Part shown: piece after piece, positions 8,701 to 18,584 of the stretch | How positions within the stretch are numbered: position 1 is the stretch's first letter | How the letters are laid out: each line of letters starts with the position of its first letter | From: Aequoribacter fuscus | GTDB taxonomy: Bacteria; Pseudomonadota; Gammaproteobacteria; Pseudomonadales; Halieaceae | Assembly: GCF_009910365.1 (NCBI RefSeq) | Contig: NZ_CP036423.1 | Coordinates: 2,294,001 to 2,358,000, forward strand | Reading direction: 5' to 3' | DNA length: 64,000 bases | The notes under the pieces: generated by a model | Told to the model about the DNA's origin: nothing | The model's input: only the letters and a program-made list of their open reading frames with translations | Database searches by the model: none | Made by a program: the position numbers and the translations under genes

Positions 8701-9663
8701 TTATCGCTCGTAGATTTTGGCAAGCGCGTCAATGAATCGAGGCACATCCGCTTCAGCCAGACGATTGATGCCTGCCGCTGCCGCCCGACCACCGCCGGTT
8801 GGAAACTGACGGACTAAAGTATCCGCACCTTCACGTCGATTAAGCGGCGCGCGCACACTCACTAACGAATGATCGTCACCTAAATCCGTCAATATCGCAT
8901 GCGCTCGATCGGGGTTATCTTCGACCAAGCTATTGCTAAACACCCCGCTCACTCGACGAGCCCACGCCGCATTGGGCAAGCGATAAATGGCGTAATCCTC
9001 GGTGGCAGTTTCGGGCACGAGTGCCGCGGCTTCGGACATATCGGACTCGTAACCCGCCGCTAGCGTATCGAAAACCATCTTTTGCTCATTAACAAACGCC
9101 ATTGGAGAATGACACTGCACAACGGCGCGATATAAATCTGCCGGGTGATAGTACAAATCCTCTAAGCTCGGCCCGTAGCCATTATAATTTAGATACAAAC
9201 CTAAACGCTCATAAAGATCCAACGCATCATCGCTCAAGTTCAAGGTCTTGCCTAAAGCCTGCGCGCTTTTGTGCAGGTTATCACCAAAGGCGCCGACCAC
9301 GGCCCAATCTGCGAAGGCCCCTTTAAGCACCCCATTAATAAGCAGAGCGGTACAGACCTCCGGTGCGGTGTTAATTACCGTCGTTAAATTCTCGTGGTCT
9401 GGGATCTCACCCGCAAAATGATGATCGCAATAGAACACTTTCGAACCAAGGGCAAGCAGACGCTCTACGTCACCTCGATTTTTGTCAAAAGAAATATCGA
9501 GAGCCGTTACCTCGTGTTGGGCGTCGTTGGGTACCTGTGACACCAACGCGATATCTCGTTTGACACCCGTCACCAGGTGACTATCAGCAGGATGTGCAAG
9601 ACGCCATTGCGCCAGTGCGCAGATGCCATCCGCATCACCATTGAATACATCGTACTTGGCCAC
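8701..9663 (-). CDS. DHH-family phosphoesterase
   Basis: A 320-residue DHH/DHHA1-type phosphoesterase. The first metal motif is in FNGDADGICA (residues 7-16), and the signature YCDHHFAG lies near residue 96. A C-terminal GGGRAAAAGI glycine motif resembles the DHHA1 substrate-binding GG(G)H region, but with Arg where His is common. Family members cleave phosphodiester bonds in short oligonucleotides, c-di-AMP or pyrophosphate; which applies here is unclear. It sits upstream of the MOSC gene on the same strand. Confidence 0.8.
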   Translation of the reverse strand: MAKYDVFNGDADGICALAQWRLAHPADSHLVTGVKRDIALVSQVPNDAQHEVTALDISFDKNRGDVERLLALGSKVFYCDHHFAGEIPDHENLTTVINTAPEVCTALLINGVLKGAFADWAVVGAFGDNLHKSAQALGKTLNLSDDALDLYERLGLYLNYNGYGPSLEDLYYHPADLYRAVVQCHSPMAFVNEQKMVFDTLAAGYESDMSEAAALVPETATEDYAIYRLPNAAWARRVSGVFSNSLVEDNPDRAHAILTDLGDDHSLVSVRAPLNRREGADTLVRQFPTGGGRAAAAGINRLAEADVPRFIDALAKIYER

Positions 9664-9737
9664 TCAATCTCCTCTTTACACTACCGTTAAAGACAAGCGC
9701 ACAGCATAGGGATTTGACCACCAAAGTCAAAGTAAAG

Positions 9738-9761
9738 TGGCGCGATCCAGAGACCGCGCCA
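9738..9761 (-). terminator. Weak hairpin downstream of the ComEA-like gene
   Basis: TGGCGCG (9738-9744) and CGCGCCA (9755-9761) form a 7-bp GC-rich stem with a 10-nt loop, 5 nt past the ComEA-like stop. On the minus strand only scattered T residues follow, so this is at best a weak intrinsic terminator or an mRNA-stabilising hairpin. Confidence 0.4.
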
Positions 9762-9766
9762 TAGAC

Positions 9767-10087
9767 CTAACGAAGTACTAGGCGGTCTCGATTGCGCTCC
9801 AAAATAGACACCCCAATACCCTTCACCTCAGTTAATTCATCCAGGCTAGCAAAGGGTCCATACTGCGTCCGATATGAGACAATCGCACGGGCTTTCGAGA
9901 TACCCACACCTTTCATCACAGTCGCCAAGGTTTCCGCATCGGCAGAGTTCAAATCCACCTGGGTGACTTCCGCTACTTGCGGCTCAGAATCCTGAGCCAA
10001 CAAGGGTAGCGCCGTCAAACTCATGGCAGCAACGGTAAGTAAGGCCAGAAAGGCGCGGCTTACATTGAGTGATAACATCCTGTTCAT
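9767..10087 (-). CDS. ComEA-family helix-hairpin-helix protein
   Basis: A 106-residue exported protein with a signal peptide (hydrophobic stretch ending LPLLAQ) and a C-terminal pair of helix-hairpin-helix motifs: VDLNSADAETLATVMKGVG, then IVSYRTQYGPF and VKGIGVSILER. This is the soluble ComEA-like type that binds DNA non-specifically in the periplasm; homologues take part in DNA uptake, but many occur in strains not known to be competent. The start is ATG 10087, 7 nt after AGGAG; ATG 10090 is adjacent and possible. No other competence genes are nearby. Confidence 0.82.
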   Translation of the reverse strand: MNRMLSLNVSRAFLALLTVAAMSLTALPLLAQDSEPQVAEVTQVDLNSADAETLATVMKGVGISKARAIVSYRTQYGPFASLDELTEVKGIGVSILERNRDRLVLR

Positions 10088-10197
10088 CATAATTCTCCTG
10101 TTGTAGTGCGCTTCATTGCGCCCTTGCAACATAAAAAATCATCGAGCGATTGCCAAGAAATTGACGCGCTAAGATGAACAATGACTCAAAAAGATGC

Positions 10198-10902
10198 TTA
10201 AAGCCCTAGGCTCGTATAAATGCTGTTCAAAGTCGCAATCGGATCGGCGGATTGGGTGATAGGTCGACCGATCACCATGTAATCCACGCCGTTTACAACG
10301 GCTTGCTCGGGCGTCATAACGCGAGTCTGATCACCAAGATCCGCGCCGAGGGGGCGAATGCCCGGCGTAACGGTCAAAAAGGAGCCTCCACAAACACTCT
10401 TGACTAAAGGGGCCTCTAAGGCAGAGCACACAACACCATCGACCCCACAATCAACAGACAGTGCGGCTAGTCGCTGAACCTGTTCTTGTGCGCTGCCGGC
10501 AATACCCACCTCTGCGAGCTCCTCATCCGATAAACTCGTCAAGACCGTCACCGCGGTCAATAGTGGACGCTGTTGATAGGCCGCCAAAGCGTCAGCTGAA
10601 GCGGTCAGCATCTTACGCCCACCACTGGCGTGTACATTAACCATCCACACACCCAGGTCCGCAGCGACCCGAAGCGCTGCGGCCACGGTGTTTGGAATAT
10701 CATGAAACTTAAGGTCCAAAAAGATTTCAAAGCCGCGTTCTTGCAATGTCTCGACCCACATAGGTCCATAGTGAGTGAACATCTCTTTACCCACTTTCAG
10801 GCGACAAAGCGCGGGATCCAGCTGATCAACCAAAGAGAGACAAGTGGCCTGAGAGGAAAAATCAAGGGCCACGATAATGGGTTTAGTGTTTGCGCTACTC
10901 AT
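10198..10902 (-). CDS. pyrF: Orotidine 5'-phosphate decarboxylase
   Basis: Catalyses the last step of UMP synthesis, decarboxylating OMP to UMP in the cytosol. The 234-residue protein is a TIM barrel with the full catalytic set: Asp14 (VALDF), Lys36 (LKVG), and the Asp63-x-Lys65-xx-Asp68 array in DLKFHDIP. The late VTPGIRP and VIGRPIT motifs bind phosphate. Its ATG overlaps the lapB stop by 4 nt, the lapA-lapB-pyrF order known from enterobacteria and pseudomonads. Confidence 0.97.
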   Translation of the reverse strand: MSSANTKPIIVALDFSSQATCLSLVDQLDPALCRLKVGKEMFTHYGPMWVETLQERGFEIFLDLKFHDIPNTVAAALRVAADLGVWMVNVHASGGRKMLTASADALAAYQQRPLLTAVTVLTSLSDEELAEVGIAGSAQEQVQRLAALSVDCGVDGVVCSALEAPLVKSVCGGSFLTVTPGIRPLGADLGDQTRVMTPEQAVVNGVDYMVIGRPITQSADPIATLNSIYTSLGL

Positions 10903-12110
10903 GTATTAATGGTCTTCTTCAATCCGATGGGCTTGATCGAGCCCCAGAATTTACAGCCGGGACAAAACCAATGCAGATGCTGTCCTCTAAAACCACAATG
11001 CTGACAGCGATACGCGGGACTGGTCTCGGTAAGCTGCCGCATCAAGGTCATGGCGACTTCAAGTTTGGACGCCAGCTGAGAACGACTCTCCTCAAGTTGC
11101 CACAGCATTAAGCGGTACAAACCTCGCAACGAGGCTGCATCTCGCATGGCATCGGTCAAGAAAATCGCCGCAGCCTCGGCGCCCTCGTTATCTTTGATAT
11201 GATCCGCCAAAGCAATCATTAAACCCGGCGTTGGGTACTTTTCCAGGCTTTGGCGCAAGAAATCACCAAAACGCTCAGACTGCCCCAAGGCCCTGTAGCA
11301 AGTGCCCAGCAAAGGGACGACCTCAGGTAAAAACTCGGCGTCTTGCTGCTCAACGCGACCCAATAACTCGATCGCTCTCTCAAATTTTTGTTCGTCTACC
11401 GCAATTTGCGCGCTCATAAGGGTCACTCTTACGTTGGCGGCATCTTCTTGGTAAGCTGCCGCAAGCGCTTCTTGTGCGCCCTTTAAGTCGTTACGCTGCA
11501 AACAGACCTCGGCCAATTCACAATAGAAGTGCGGCAAAAGCACATTGACAGACTGCTCTCCAGGGCCAGCCACGTCGCTTTTCCTTCCCCCGAAGAACGA
11601 GCGCTTTGCCAGCAAAGAACTCGCCATCGCAATCGCCTTATCCCAATCTCGCTCCATTTGATAGATTTCGATTAAGTAGCGTCTCGCCCCAACGGCCTTA
11701 GCGTCGGACTCCGCAATTAAGTCGAGTAACAATTGCTCGGCACGGTCCAGCAGTCCAGCGGCAATGTAATCACGCGCCAACTCCAGATGCGCTTCATGTT
11801 GGTAACTAGCAGGCAAATCGTCGTGGGCAAGAACGTTTTCATGCACTCTGATCGCTCGCTGAACTTCACCCTTTTTACGAAGTAAGTTACCGAGAGAGAT
11901 ATGGGTCTCGAAAGTCTGTGAACTGACCTCTAAAGACTCAATAAATTCGTCAAGCGCACCATCGGGGCGACCATCCAACAGGTAATTGAGCCCTCTATAG
12001 TAGTCGCTAGAACGCGGCGCGTTGGCTCGAGATCGACTTGAGTGCTTGCCGAGTAACCACCCAATAGCAATCGCGACCAGAATCAGAATAAACAGAGGCG
12101 CGGAACTCAC
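10899..12110 (-). CDS. lapB: Lipopolysaccharide assembly protein B
   Basis: LapB (YciM) is an inner-membrane-anchored TPR protein that regulates LPS synthesis by directing LpxC to FtsH degradation. This 403-residue copy has the expected N-terminal transmembrane helix (about residues 5-20), a long run of TPR-like helical repeats, and a C-terminal rubredoxin-type zinc module with two Cys pairs (CQHC, then CPGC). Its start overlaps the lapA stop by 4 nt, so lapA-lapB-pyrF are coupled. Confidence 0.93.
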   Translation of the reverse strand: MSSAPLFILILVAIAIGWLLGKHSSRSRANAPRSSDYYRGLNYLLDGRPDGALDEFIESLEVSSQTFETHISLGNLLRKKGEVQRAIRVHENVLAHDDLPASYQHEAHLELARDYIAAGLLDRAEQLLLDLIAESDAKAVGARRYLIEIYQMERDWDKAIAMASSLLAKRSFFGGRKSDVAGPGEQSVNVLLPHFYCELAEVCLQRNDLKGAQEALAAAYQEDAANVRVTLMSAQIAVDEQKFERAIELLGRVEQQDAEFLPEVVPLLGTCYRALGQSERFGDFLRQSLEKYPTPGLMIALADHIKDNEGAEAAAIFLTDAMRDAASLRGLYRLMLWQLEESRSQLASKLEVAMTLMRQLTETSPAYRCQHCGFRGQHLHWFCPGCKFWGSIKPIGLKKTINT

Positions 12111-12385
12111 TTTGCTTCGCTCTCGCTAGATTGTTTTTGTAACGCGCGCTCGGAACGCTTAGCGCGCCATGAAACACGAGCGACCGAGGGTAGTGATAAT
12201 AACCAGCCCAACAAAACACCTACCAGTAGGAATAGGATGAGCCACGCTCCTAAGGGTAAGGTTAAAAAATTCAGACCCAAGCCACTAATTTCAGTGGGCG
12301 CTGGGTTAAATTCTATGAACACCGCGGATGCTGCTGCCGCAACAGCAATAATACAAAATGCAAGTAGACGCCTTAGGATCTTCAT
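12107..12385 (-). CDS. lapA: Lipopolysaccharide assembly protein A (DUF1049)
   Basis: A 92-residue membrane protein of the LapA/YciS family: a short cytoplasmic N terminus (MKILRRL), a first transmembrane helix at about 7-24, a periplasmic loop, a second helix at about 46-66, and a basic, coiled-coil-like cytoplasmic tail. LapA works with LapB in LPS assembly. It lies 16 nt downstream of ihfB and overlaps lapB. Confidence 0.88.
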   Translation of the reverse strand: MKILRRLLAFCIIAVAAAASAVFIEFNPAPTEISGLGLNFLTLPLGAWLILFLLVGVLLGWLLSLPSVARVSWRAKRSERALQKQSSESEAK

Positions 12386-12401
12386 GTGGTGCTCATCACC
12401 A

Positions 12402-12695
12402 TCAAGACAAGCTCAACCCTTTATTGACACGCTCGCGGAGTTCTTTGCCGGGTTTGAAATGGGGCACGTACTTGCCGTTTAAATCGACCGAGTCCCCCGT
12501 TTTTGGGTTTCGACCTAATCGCGGCTCGCGATAATGTAACGAGAAGCTGCCAAATCCACGAATCTCAATACGGTCGCCGGAGGACAATGCATCTGACATT
12601 TGCTCAAGGACGCTTTTCACGGCAAGTTCAACGTCTTTCAATGAAAGTTGGGTTTGTTTCGCCGCTATGGCTTCGATGAGTTCGCTTTTGGTCAT
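12402..12695 (-). CDS. ihfB: Integration host factor subunit beta
   Basis: The beta subunit of IHF, the heterodimeric DNA-bending protein. From the ATG at 12695 ([11 protein letters not shown], the canonical N terminus) the protein has 97 residues. It has the HU/IHF fold with the [11 protein letters not shown] beta-arm region and the RNPKTG motif whose Pro intercalates into DNA. An upstream in-frame start would add 8 residues and is not favoured. The gene follows rpsA, as in E. coli and Pseudomonas, but a terminator and a promoter candidate separate them. Confidence 0.96.
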   Translation of the reverse strand: MTKSELIEAIAAKQTQLSLKDVELAVKSVLEQMSDALSSGDRIEIRGFGSFSLHYREPRLGRNPKTGDSVDLNGKYVPHFKPGKELRERVNKGLSLS

Positions 12696-12718
12696 TCCGT
12701 TTCGTCTTTCAAGGGCCA

Positions 12719-12730
12719 AGTCACGTGACT
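12719..12730. promoter_or_regulatory. 12-bp perfect palindrome at the ihfB transcription start
   Basis: AGTCACGTGACT is perfectly symmetric and lies just downstream of the predicted -10 box of ihfB, over the expected transcription start. A repressor operator is possible; it does not resemble the IHF consensus. Confidence 0.35.
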
Positions 12731-12760
12731 AAGATATCACAAGTCCCTAATTTAAAACAA
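12731..12760 (-). promoter_or_regulatory. Candidate sigma-70 promoter of ihfB
   Basis: On the minus strand TTGTTT (12760-12755) and TATCTT (12736-12731) are separated by 18 nt, directly after the rpsA terminator's T tract and about 36 nt upstream of the ihfB ATG. This would let ihfB be expressed independently of rpsA. Confidence 0.45.
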
Positions 12761-12761
12761 A

Positions 12762-12787
12762 AAAAAGGCCCCTATTGGGGCCTTTTT
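12762..12787 (-). terminator. Rho-independent terminator after rpsA
   Basis: An 11-bp stem (AAAAAGGCCCC with GGGGCCTTTTT) around a 4-nt loop, starting 11 nt after the rpsA stop. On the minus strand it is followed by a long T-rich run into 12755. The sequence is symmetric enough to act on both strands. Confidence 0.9.
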
Positions 12788-12797
12788 AAGGACTTTC

Positions 12798-14474
12798 TTA
12801 CTGATCTTGCATCTGCGCTTTGATCAGATCGCCGATGGTGCCTGGCGAAGAGCTAGCAGCGTCCTGCTCGCGCAAAGACTTAACCGCTTCTTGCTCGTCT
12901 TCGTAGTCTTTCGCTTTTACTGACAGGCCGATAGTGCGGTTCTTGCGATCAACAGCGATGATTTTTGCTTCAACGGTGTCGCCTTCCTTGTAGGCACTGC
13001 GTGCGTCTTCGATGCGCTCACGACTGATGTCAGCCACTTTCAACACACCTTCGACTTCGTCAGCTAGCGCCACAACCACGGCTTTAGCATCCACTTCAGT
13101 GACTGTACCCGTCACGATGGCACCGCGATCATTTTCTGCAACGTAGTTCGAGAAGGGGTCATTTTCAAGTTGCTTGATGCCCAGCGAGATACGCTCACGC
13201 TCGGGATCAATCGACAAGATAACGGTTTCGATTTCGTCACCTTTCTTGAAGTTGCGAACCGCTTCTTCTCCGGTTTCGTTCCAGCTGATATCAGACAAGT
13301 GTACCAAACCGTCGATGTTGCCTTCCAAGCCAATGAAGATACCGAAATCGGTGATCGACTTGATTGCACCAGAGATTTTGTCGCCTTTGTTGTACTGAGC
13401 AGCGAAAGCATCCCAAGGGTTCTGCTGGCACTGTTTGATACCCAAAGAAATACGACGACGCTCTTCATCGATATCAAGCACCATAACTTCCACTTGGTCG
13501 CCCAATTGAACGATCTTAGACGGATGCACGTTCTTGTTCGTCCAATCCATTTCGCTAACGTGAACTAGACCTTCAACACCTTCTTCCAACTCAGCAAAGC
13601 AGCCGTAGTCGGTCAGGTTGGTGACGGTTGCCATGCAGCGCGCGTTTTCTGGGTAACGGTTTTTGATTTCCACCCATGGATCTTCGCCCAATTGCTTCAG
13701 ACCCAAGCTCACGCGATTGCGATCACGATCAAACTTCAACACGCGAACGTCGATCTCTTGACCAACCTCAACGATTTCAGATGGATGCTTGATGCGCTTC
13801 CAAGCCATATCAGTGATGTGCAACAGACCATCTACACCACCCAAGTCAACGAAGGCACCGTAGTCGGTCAAGTTCTTAACAACACCTTTAACCGCCATGC
13901 CTTCTTGTAGGTTCTCTAGCAGGGCTTCGCGCTCCACTGAGTTGGCTTCTTCCATCACTGCACGACGCGATACCACGACGTTATTGCGTTTTTGGTCTAA
14001 CTTGATCACTTTAAAGTCGAGCTCTTTACCTTCGAGGTGCAGAGTCTCGCGAATTGGACGCACGTCAACTAACGATCCAGGCAAGAAGGCGCGGATTGAG
14101 TTGATGTCCACAGTAAAGCCACCTTTGACCTTACCGTTAATAATACCTTTAACCACTTCATCACCGGCGTGAGCTGCTTCAAGATCTTTCCAAGACTCTG
14201 CACGCTTCGCTTTTTCACGTGACAATTTGGTCTCGCCGAAACCGTCTTCTACAGTTTCTAAAGCAACTTGTACTTCGTCACCGATCGACAAAGTGCACTC
14301 ACCGTTGGCGTCAACGAATTGTGACATTGGAATCACACCTTCGGACTTAAGACCAGCGTGAACAGTGACCCACTCGTTGTCGATGTCGATAACAACACCA
14401 GTGACAATCGAACCGGGTTCCATGTCGACGGTTTTCAAACTTTCTTCAAATAATTCGGCGAAATTTTCGCTCAT
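12798..14474 (-). CDS. rpsA: 30S ribosomal protein S1
   Basis: Ribosomal protein S1, which binds mRNA on the 30S subunit and unfolds structured leaders. From ATG 14474 ([13 protein letters not shown], with AGGTAG upstream) the protein has 558 residues, matching the usual ~557. Six S1 OB-fold repeats are visible, recognisable by recurring G.V..(L/I)TDYG.FV and (L/V)H(I/V)S(D/E) motifs. An in-frame start 18 residues upstream is not family-like. It is followed by a strong terminator; cmk lies 112 nt upstream. Confidence 0.97.
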   Translation of the reverse strand: MSENFAELFEESLKTVDMEPGSIVTGVVIDIDNEWVTVHAGLKSEGVIPMSQFVDANGECTLSIGDEVQVALETVEDGFGETKLSREKAKRAESWKDLEAAHAGDEVVKGIINGKVKGGFTVDINSIRAFLPGSLVDVRPIRETLHLEGKELDFKVIKLDQKRNNVVVSRRAVMEEANSVEREALLENLQEGMAVKGVVKNLTDYGAFVDLGGVDGLLHITDMAWKRIKHPSEIVEVGQEIDVRVLKFDRDRNRVSLGLKQLGEDPWVEIKNRYPENARCMATVTNLTDYGCFAELEEGVEGLVHVSEMDWTNKNVHPSKIVQLGDQVEVMVLDIDEERRRISLGIKQCQQNPWDAFAAQYNKGDKISGAIKSITDFGIFIGLEGNIDGLVHLSDISWNETGEEAVRNFKKGDEIETVILSIDPERERISLGIKQLENDPFSNYVAENDRGAIVTGTVTEVDAKAVVVALADEVEGVLKVADISRERIEDARSAYKEGDTVEAKIIAVDRKNRTIGLSVKAKDYEDEQEAVKSLREQDAASSSPGTIGDLIKAQMQDQ

Positions 14475-14586
14475 GGTTTCTACCTGTTGTGTAATGAGTC
14501 TTTCGACTCTCGCCGCGCTCCAGCTCACGCGGGTTGTTAAGTTCAGCGCACTGGGCCGACGCTGGTAAAGCCCTGATACGCTCGTT

Positions 14587-15255
14587 CTATCTGTTCGTGT
14601 CTGCCACGGCCTTTGCGACGATGGCTAGCACTTCCTCGATCGATAAAGCCGTGCTATCGAGCGTAATCGCATCGTCAGCGGGCTTTAACGGGGACGCCGA
14701 TCGGGCGCTGTCGCGCTCATCTCGGGCCTTGATGTCCTCCAAAAGGCGCGGCAGACTAACATTTTCGCCCAATTCAAGCAACTGTTTTGCGCGGCGCTCT
14801 GCCCTCGCCTCGGCGCTCGCAGTCAAAAAAATTTTCACGGTGGCCTCGGGAAATATTGTGGTACCCATGTCTCTGCCATCAGCGACTAGGCCAGGCGCTT
14901 GCTGGAAGGCTCGTTGCCTCTCAAACAAAGCATCTCGGACTGAGGGCAAAGCGGCAACTTTGGAAGCGCCCATACCTGCTTCCTCACTGCGCACCCGAGA
15001 GGTTACGTCAGTGCCATCGAGCTCGATCACAACCGCGTGGTTGATAATCTTGAAGTCAACATCGAGCGCCCGGGCGCAGGCAGCCATAGCCTGAGCATCA
15101 TCTAAAGACAGTGAACGATCAATGCCGGCCAATGCCGTCAGTCGATACAGTGCACCCGAATCCAATAAGTGCCACCCTAATCGCTCGGCCATTAAGCGAG
15201 CGATCGTTCCTTTACCTGCACCACTGGGTCCATCGATGGTAAGAACTGGAATCAA
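14587..15255 (-). CDS. cmk: Cytidylate kinase
   Basis: Phosphorylates CMP/dCMP to CDP/dCDP with ATP. The 222-residue protein has the P-loop GPSGAGKGT at residues 9-17, DSGALYR for substrate binding, the [10 protein letters not shown] motif and the lid region RDERDSAR. The start overlaps the aroA stop by 4 nt. It belongs to the conserved aroA-cmk-rpsA order. Confidence 0.97.
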   Translation of the reverse strand: MIPVLTIDGPSGAGKGTIARLMAERLGWHLLDSGALYRLTALAGIDRSLSLDDAQAMAACARALDVDFKIINHAVVIELDGTDVTSRVRSEEAGMGASKVAALPSVRDALFERQRAFQQAPGLVADGRDMGTTIFPEATVKIFLTASAEARAERRAKQLLELGENVSLPRLLEDIKARDERDSARSASPLKPADDAITLDSTALSIEEVLAIVAKAVADTNR

Positions 15256-16562
15256 CGGTCTGCATCCAAGGTCGTAATTTGCAAACCCAATCCTCTGGCA
15301 ATAGCATCAAAGTTCGGGAATGACGTCGATACAGGATCGCAATCCTGCACAATAATCGTGTCGTTAGCTCGCAGGGCCGCAATGGCGAAGCTCATAGCAA
15401 TACGGTGGTCATGATGTGTTTGTATGGTGCCACCACCGATCTGACCGCCATCGATAATGATGCCATCTTCCAAGACCTCATTCGCGACGCCCAGCGTTGT
15501 TAGACCCTCGGCCATACTCGCAATCCGGTCGCTCTCCTTCACACGCAACTCTTCGGCTCCGCGCAGAATAGTGCGGCCCTCAGCACAGGCAGCGGCGATG
15601 AATAGTACCGGGAATTCATCAATCGCCAAAGGCACTTGTTCCTCAGGTATTTCGATACCTTTCAGGGGAGCGTACTGAATGCGGATATCCGCCACAGGTT
15701 CGCCTCCGACCTCGCGCTCATTGTGTGACTCGATGTTCGCGCCCATTAAACGCAGTATGTTAATCACGCCCACGCGCGTTGGGTTTATACCAACATGTAA
15801 CAGCAGCAGATCAGAGCCCGGCGCAATAGAAGCCGCAACCATAAAGAAGGCAGCTGAAGATATATCGGCGGGTACTTCAATAGAACGACCTTGCAGACGC
15901 CCCTCTCCACCCAATGTCACTTTGGCGCCTTCGCGCGCCAAAGGATAACCAAAGCCTGCGAGCATTCTCTCGGTATGATCTCGAGTCGGAGCAGGTTCCG
16001 TGGTTGATGTTTGTCCCTCGGCCCACAGTCCCGCCAACAACACGCAGGATTTAACCTGAGCACTGGCCATGGGTAAAACATAATCAATACCCTTTAATGG
16101 TCTATTGGCCGCAATCTTTAGGGGCGGGCGACCACCCTCCTCACTGCTAATGGACGCACCCATCAGCGTTAAGGGATCGATGACCCTCCCCATTGGGCGC
16201 TTGCACAAAGACACGTCACCGGTAAGCGTCGCTTCCAAACCAGCCCCCGCGACAATGCCCGATATTAGACGCACACTGGTGCCGGAGTTACCCATATCCA
16301 AGGGTGTACTGGGCGACTTTAGTCCGTGTAATCCCACGCCATGCACAGTGACTCTGCCGTCGACAGGCCCGTCGATTTGCACCCCCATCGAACGAAAAGC
16401 GGCAACCGTGGCTAACGCATCTTCACCTTCTAAAAATCCTGAAATTTCGGTCACACCCTCGGCGATCGATCCAAACATGATAGAACGATGCGAAATCGAC
16501 TTGTCACCGGCAACCCGAGCTTCACCGACTACTGATCCGCCGGGCAAACATTTAAACTCCAT
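15252..16562 (-). CDS. aroA: 3-Phosphoshikimate 1-carboxyvinyltransferase (EPSP synthase)
   Basis: Makes EPSP from shikimate 3-phosphate and PEP in the shikimate pathway. At 436 residues it is a normal stand-alone EPSP synthase. Key elements are Lys21/Ser22/Arg26 in GDKSISHR, the GNSGTSVRL PEP-binding loop, PxxRDHTERML in mid-protein, and RVKESDR with the catalytic Lys. The start overlaps the tyrA stop by 11 nt. In Pseudomonas I recall TyrA and AroA fused; here they are separate but coupled. Confidence 0.96.
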   Translation of the reverse strand: MEFKCLPGGSVVGEARVAGDKSISHRSIMFGSIAEGVTEISGFLEGEDALATVAAFRSMGVQIDGPVDGRVTVHGVGLHGLKSPSTPLDMGNSGTSVRLISGIVAGAGLEATLTGDVSLCKRPMGRVIDPLTLMGASISSEEGGRPPLKIAANRPLKGIDYVLPMASAQVKSCVLLAGLWAEGQTSTTEPAPTRDHTERMLAGFGYPLAREGAKVTLGGEGRLQGRSIEVPADISSAAFFMVAASIAPGSDLLLLHVGINPTRVGVINILRLMGANIESHNEREVGGEPVADIRIQYAPLKGIEIPEEQVPLAIDEFPVLFIAAACAEGRTILRGAEELRVKESDRIASMAEGLTTLGVANEVLEDGIIIDGGQIGGGTIQTHHDHRIAMSFAIAALRANDTIIVQDCDPVSTSFPNFDAIARGLGLQITTLDADR

Positions 16563-17451
16563 CTGTTTCGTCCTTTTTCGTGTTCTGCTTTACCACAAAG
16601 GTATCTCGCGAGCTTTTCGCCCGCTCAAAAATTGTCATCATCTGCTCGCCATCCGAGTTCGCAATGGCTACCCGCAAGTCGGCAAGTCCCGCGCTAAACG
16701 CATCTAGCGCACTGAGCACTTCATCTTTGTTCGCCAAGGCGATATCGCGCCACATCACTGGGTCACTCGAGGCAATTCGAGTAAAGTCACGAAAACCGCC
16801 CGCTGCGTAACGAAAAATATCGACCGACAAATCGCTCTGAGCCAAGGTATCGACCAACGAATAGGCCAGCATGTGCGGCAAATGGCTGGTTGCTGCGAGA
16901 ACCTTGTCGTGCAACTCCACAGGCATCGATATGACTTCTGCACCAGCCCATTGCCATAGCGTAGCCACACGCTGCACAGCAGCCGCCGAATTACCCTCAT
17001 GGGGAGTTAAAATAACGCGATGATCGACGAATAAGTCAGCTTTCGCTGCGTGCACCCCAGAACGCTCAGAGCCAGCAATTGGGTGCCCCAAAACCACATA
17101 TTCAGGCCACGAGGGCAACCCCATGGATTCTACTGCACGCCACAAATTCCCTTTTACTGAGGCCACATCGGTCAGTACCGGAGCAGACTCCATGGTCTCG
17201 GCAATACGGACAAGCTGCACCATTTGCTCTTGCGCGAGCAGGGTCGGTGTTGCGATAACAACCACATCACAGCAGTCCAGCAGGTGCTCAGGTTGCTCGA
17301 CTGCGCGATCAATAACACCCATCGATAATGCCGCATCCACTGTGGATGGTCGGTGGCCGTAGCCAATCAACGCATGGATTTCAGGTCGATCGCGCAAAGC
17401 ACTGGCAAGCGAGGCTCCGATCAGGCCCAACCCCAAAAAACCTACATTCAT
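16552..17451 (-). CDS. tyrA: Prephenate dehydrogenase
   Basis: Oxidatively decarboxylates prephenate (or dehydrogenates arogenate) with NAD(P)+ on the way to tyrosine. The 299-residue protein has the dinucleotide motif GFLGLGLIG at residues 4-12, HPIAGSERSG in the active site, and the helical C-terminal dimer domain with the HDKVLAATSHLPH segment. It shares one nucleotide with the pheA stop and overlaps aroA downstream. There is no chorismate mutase or ACT domain; chorismate mutase activity comes from PheA. Confidence 0.94.
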   Translation of the reverse strand: MNVGFLGLGLIGASLASALRDRPEIHALIGYGHRPSTVDAALSMGVIDRAVEQPEHLLDCCDVVVIATPTLLAQEQMVQLVRIAETMESAPVLTDVASVKGNLWRAVESMGLPSWPEYVVLGHPIAGSERSGVHAAKADLFVDHRVILTPHEGNSAAAVQRVATLWQWAGAEVISMPVELHDKVLAATSHLPHMLAYSLVDTLAQSDLSVDIFRYAAGGFRDFTRIASSDPVMWRDIALANKDEVLSALDAFSAGLADLRVAIANSDGEQMMTIFERAKSSRDTFVVKQNTKKDETDGV

Positions 17452-18578
17452 TACAGGACTGCCCGCGGGTAAGAGCCCAAGACCTTGATCAAAATTGACT
17501 GTTCTTCAAGCTCGCTTAGAATCGCCGCGACTTTGGTATCTTGGCAGTGGCCCTCGAACTCGATAAAAAATACGTAAGCCCATTTTTCAGTCTTTGATGG
17601 GCGCGTATCGATACGCGTTAGGCTAATCCCCTCGCGCTGGAAAGGGGCCAGCAAACCCAACAACGCGCCAGGCTTGTTGCGTGAGGACACGACCAAAGAG
17701 GTCTTATCTTGCCCACTGGGAGGGACTTCATCACGGCCAATAATCAAAAAGCGTGTGGTGTTGTCTGGGTTATCTTCAATACGCTCGGCGAGTTTTTCTA
17801 AGCCATAGAACTCTGCGGCGGCATCACCGGCAATCGCCGCGACTCCCGGTTCTTTAGCGGCACGTTTAGCGGCCTCGCCATTACTCGACACTGCCTGCCA
17901 CTCAACGTGGGGCCAATGATGATTCAGCCAATTGCGACACTGAGCCAGCGCCTGCTGATGCGCAATGATTTTAGTCACGCTGTCCACCGACGAGCCTTTT
18001 AAAGCCAATAAGTGGTGATGAATAGGAATTTCCACTTCGCCCACGATCTGCAGTGGCGTATCAATAAAGCTGTCGAGCGTATGGCTCACCATGCCTTCAG
18101 TCGAGTTTTCGACCGGCACGACACCGTAGTGGCAGGCACCCGATTCTACCTCTGCAAACACGCGGTCAATGGTACCCTGCGAAACGCAAACCGCTGCATG
18201 GCCAAAATGCTTAATCGCTGCCGACTGAGTATAGGTCCCCTCGGGCCCCAGATACGCTACCTGCAATGGACGCTCAAGTGCCAAACAGGCAGACATAATC
18301 TCCCGAAAAATATAGGCAACTGTATCGTCAGCCAGCGGGCCCTGATTGCGCTCTTTGATTTTTGTCAGCACCTGCGCTTCGCGCTCAGGTCGGTAAAAAA
18401 CCGGCTCCGGAGACTCACCCGTCTCTTTCGCTTGTGCCAACACCTCGGCAACTTTAATTTCTGCCACTTGCTGAGCACACTGTGCCCGCTCGCTAATTAA
18501 CTTCAATATTTCGCTATCAAGGGCGTCAATACGATTACGAATCGCAAGCAACTCCGGTGTTGGCTGAGTGTCACTCAT
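17451..18578 (-). CDS. pheA: Bifunctional chorismate mutase/prephenate dehydratase
   Basis: P-protein of phenylalanine synthesis: chorismate to prephenate to phenylpyruvate. The 375 residues hold an AroQ-type chorismate mutase (about 8-95, IRNRIDALDSEIL), a prephenate dehydratase domain (about 103-280, beginning VAYLGPEGTYTQSA and including VENSTEGMV and TTRFLIIG), and a C-terminal ACT domain with GALLGLL and SLTRIDTRPSK for Phe feedback inhibition. Six nt separate it from serC upstream. Confidence 0.96.
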   Translation of the reverse strand: MSDTQPTPELLAIRNRIDALDSEILKLISERAQCAQQVAEIKVAEVLAQAKETGESPEPVFYRPEREAQVLTKIKERNQGPLADDTVAYIFREIMSACLALERPLQVAYLGPEGTYTQSAAIKHFGHAAVCVSQGTIDRVFAEVESGACHYGVVPVENSTEGMVSHTLDSFIDTPLQIVGEVEIPIHHHLLALKGSSVDSVTKIIAHQQALAQCRNWLNHHWPHVEWQAVSSNGEAAKRAAKEPGVAAIAGDAAAEFYGLEKLAERIEDNPDNTTRFLIIGRDEVPPSGQDKTSLVVSSRNKPGALLGLLAPFQREGISLTRIDTRPSKTEKWAYVFFIEFEGHCQDTKVAAILSELEEQSILIKVLGSYPRAVL

Positions 18579-18584
18579 CGGTGC

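Noticed and set aside
8694-8792. An N-terminal extension of the MOSC frame reaching into the DHH gene
   Set aside because: The extension is not MOSC-like, overlaps the conserved end of the DHH protein, and a GTG just after the DHH stop gives the expected N terminus.
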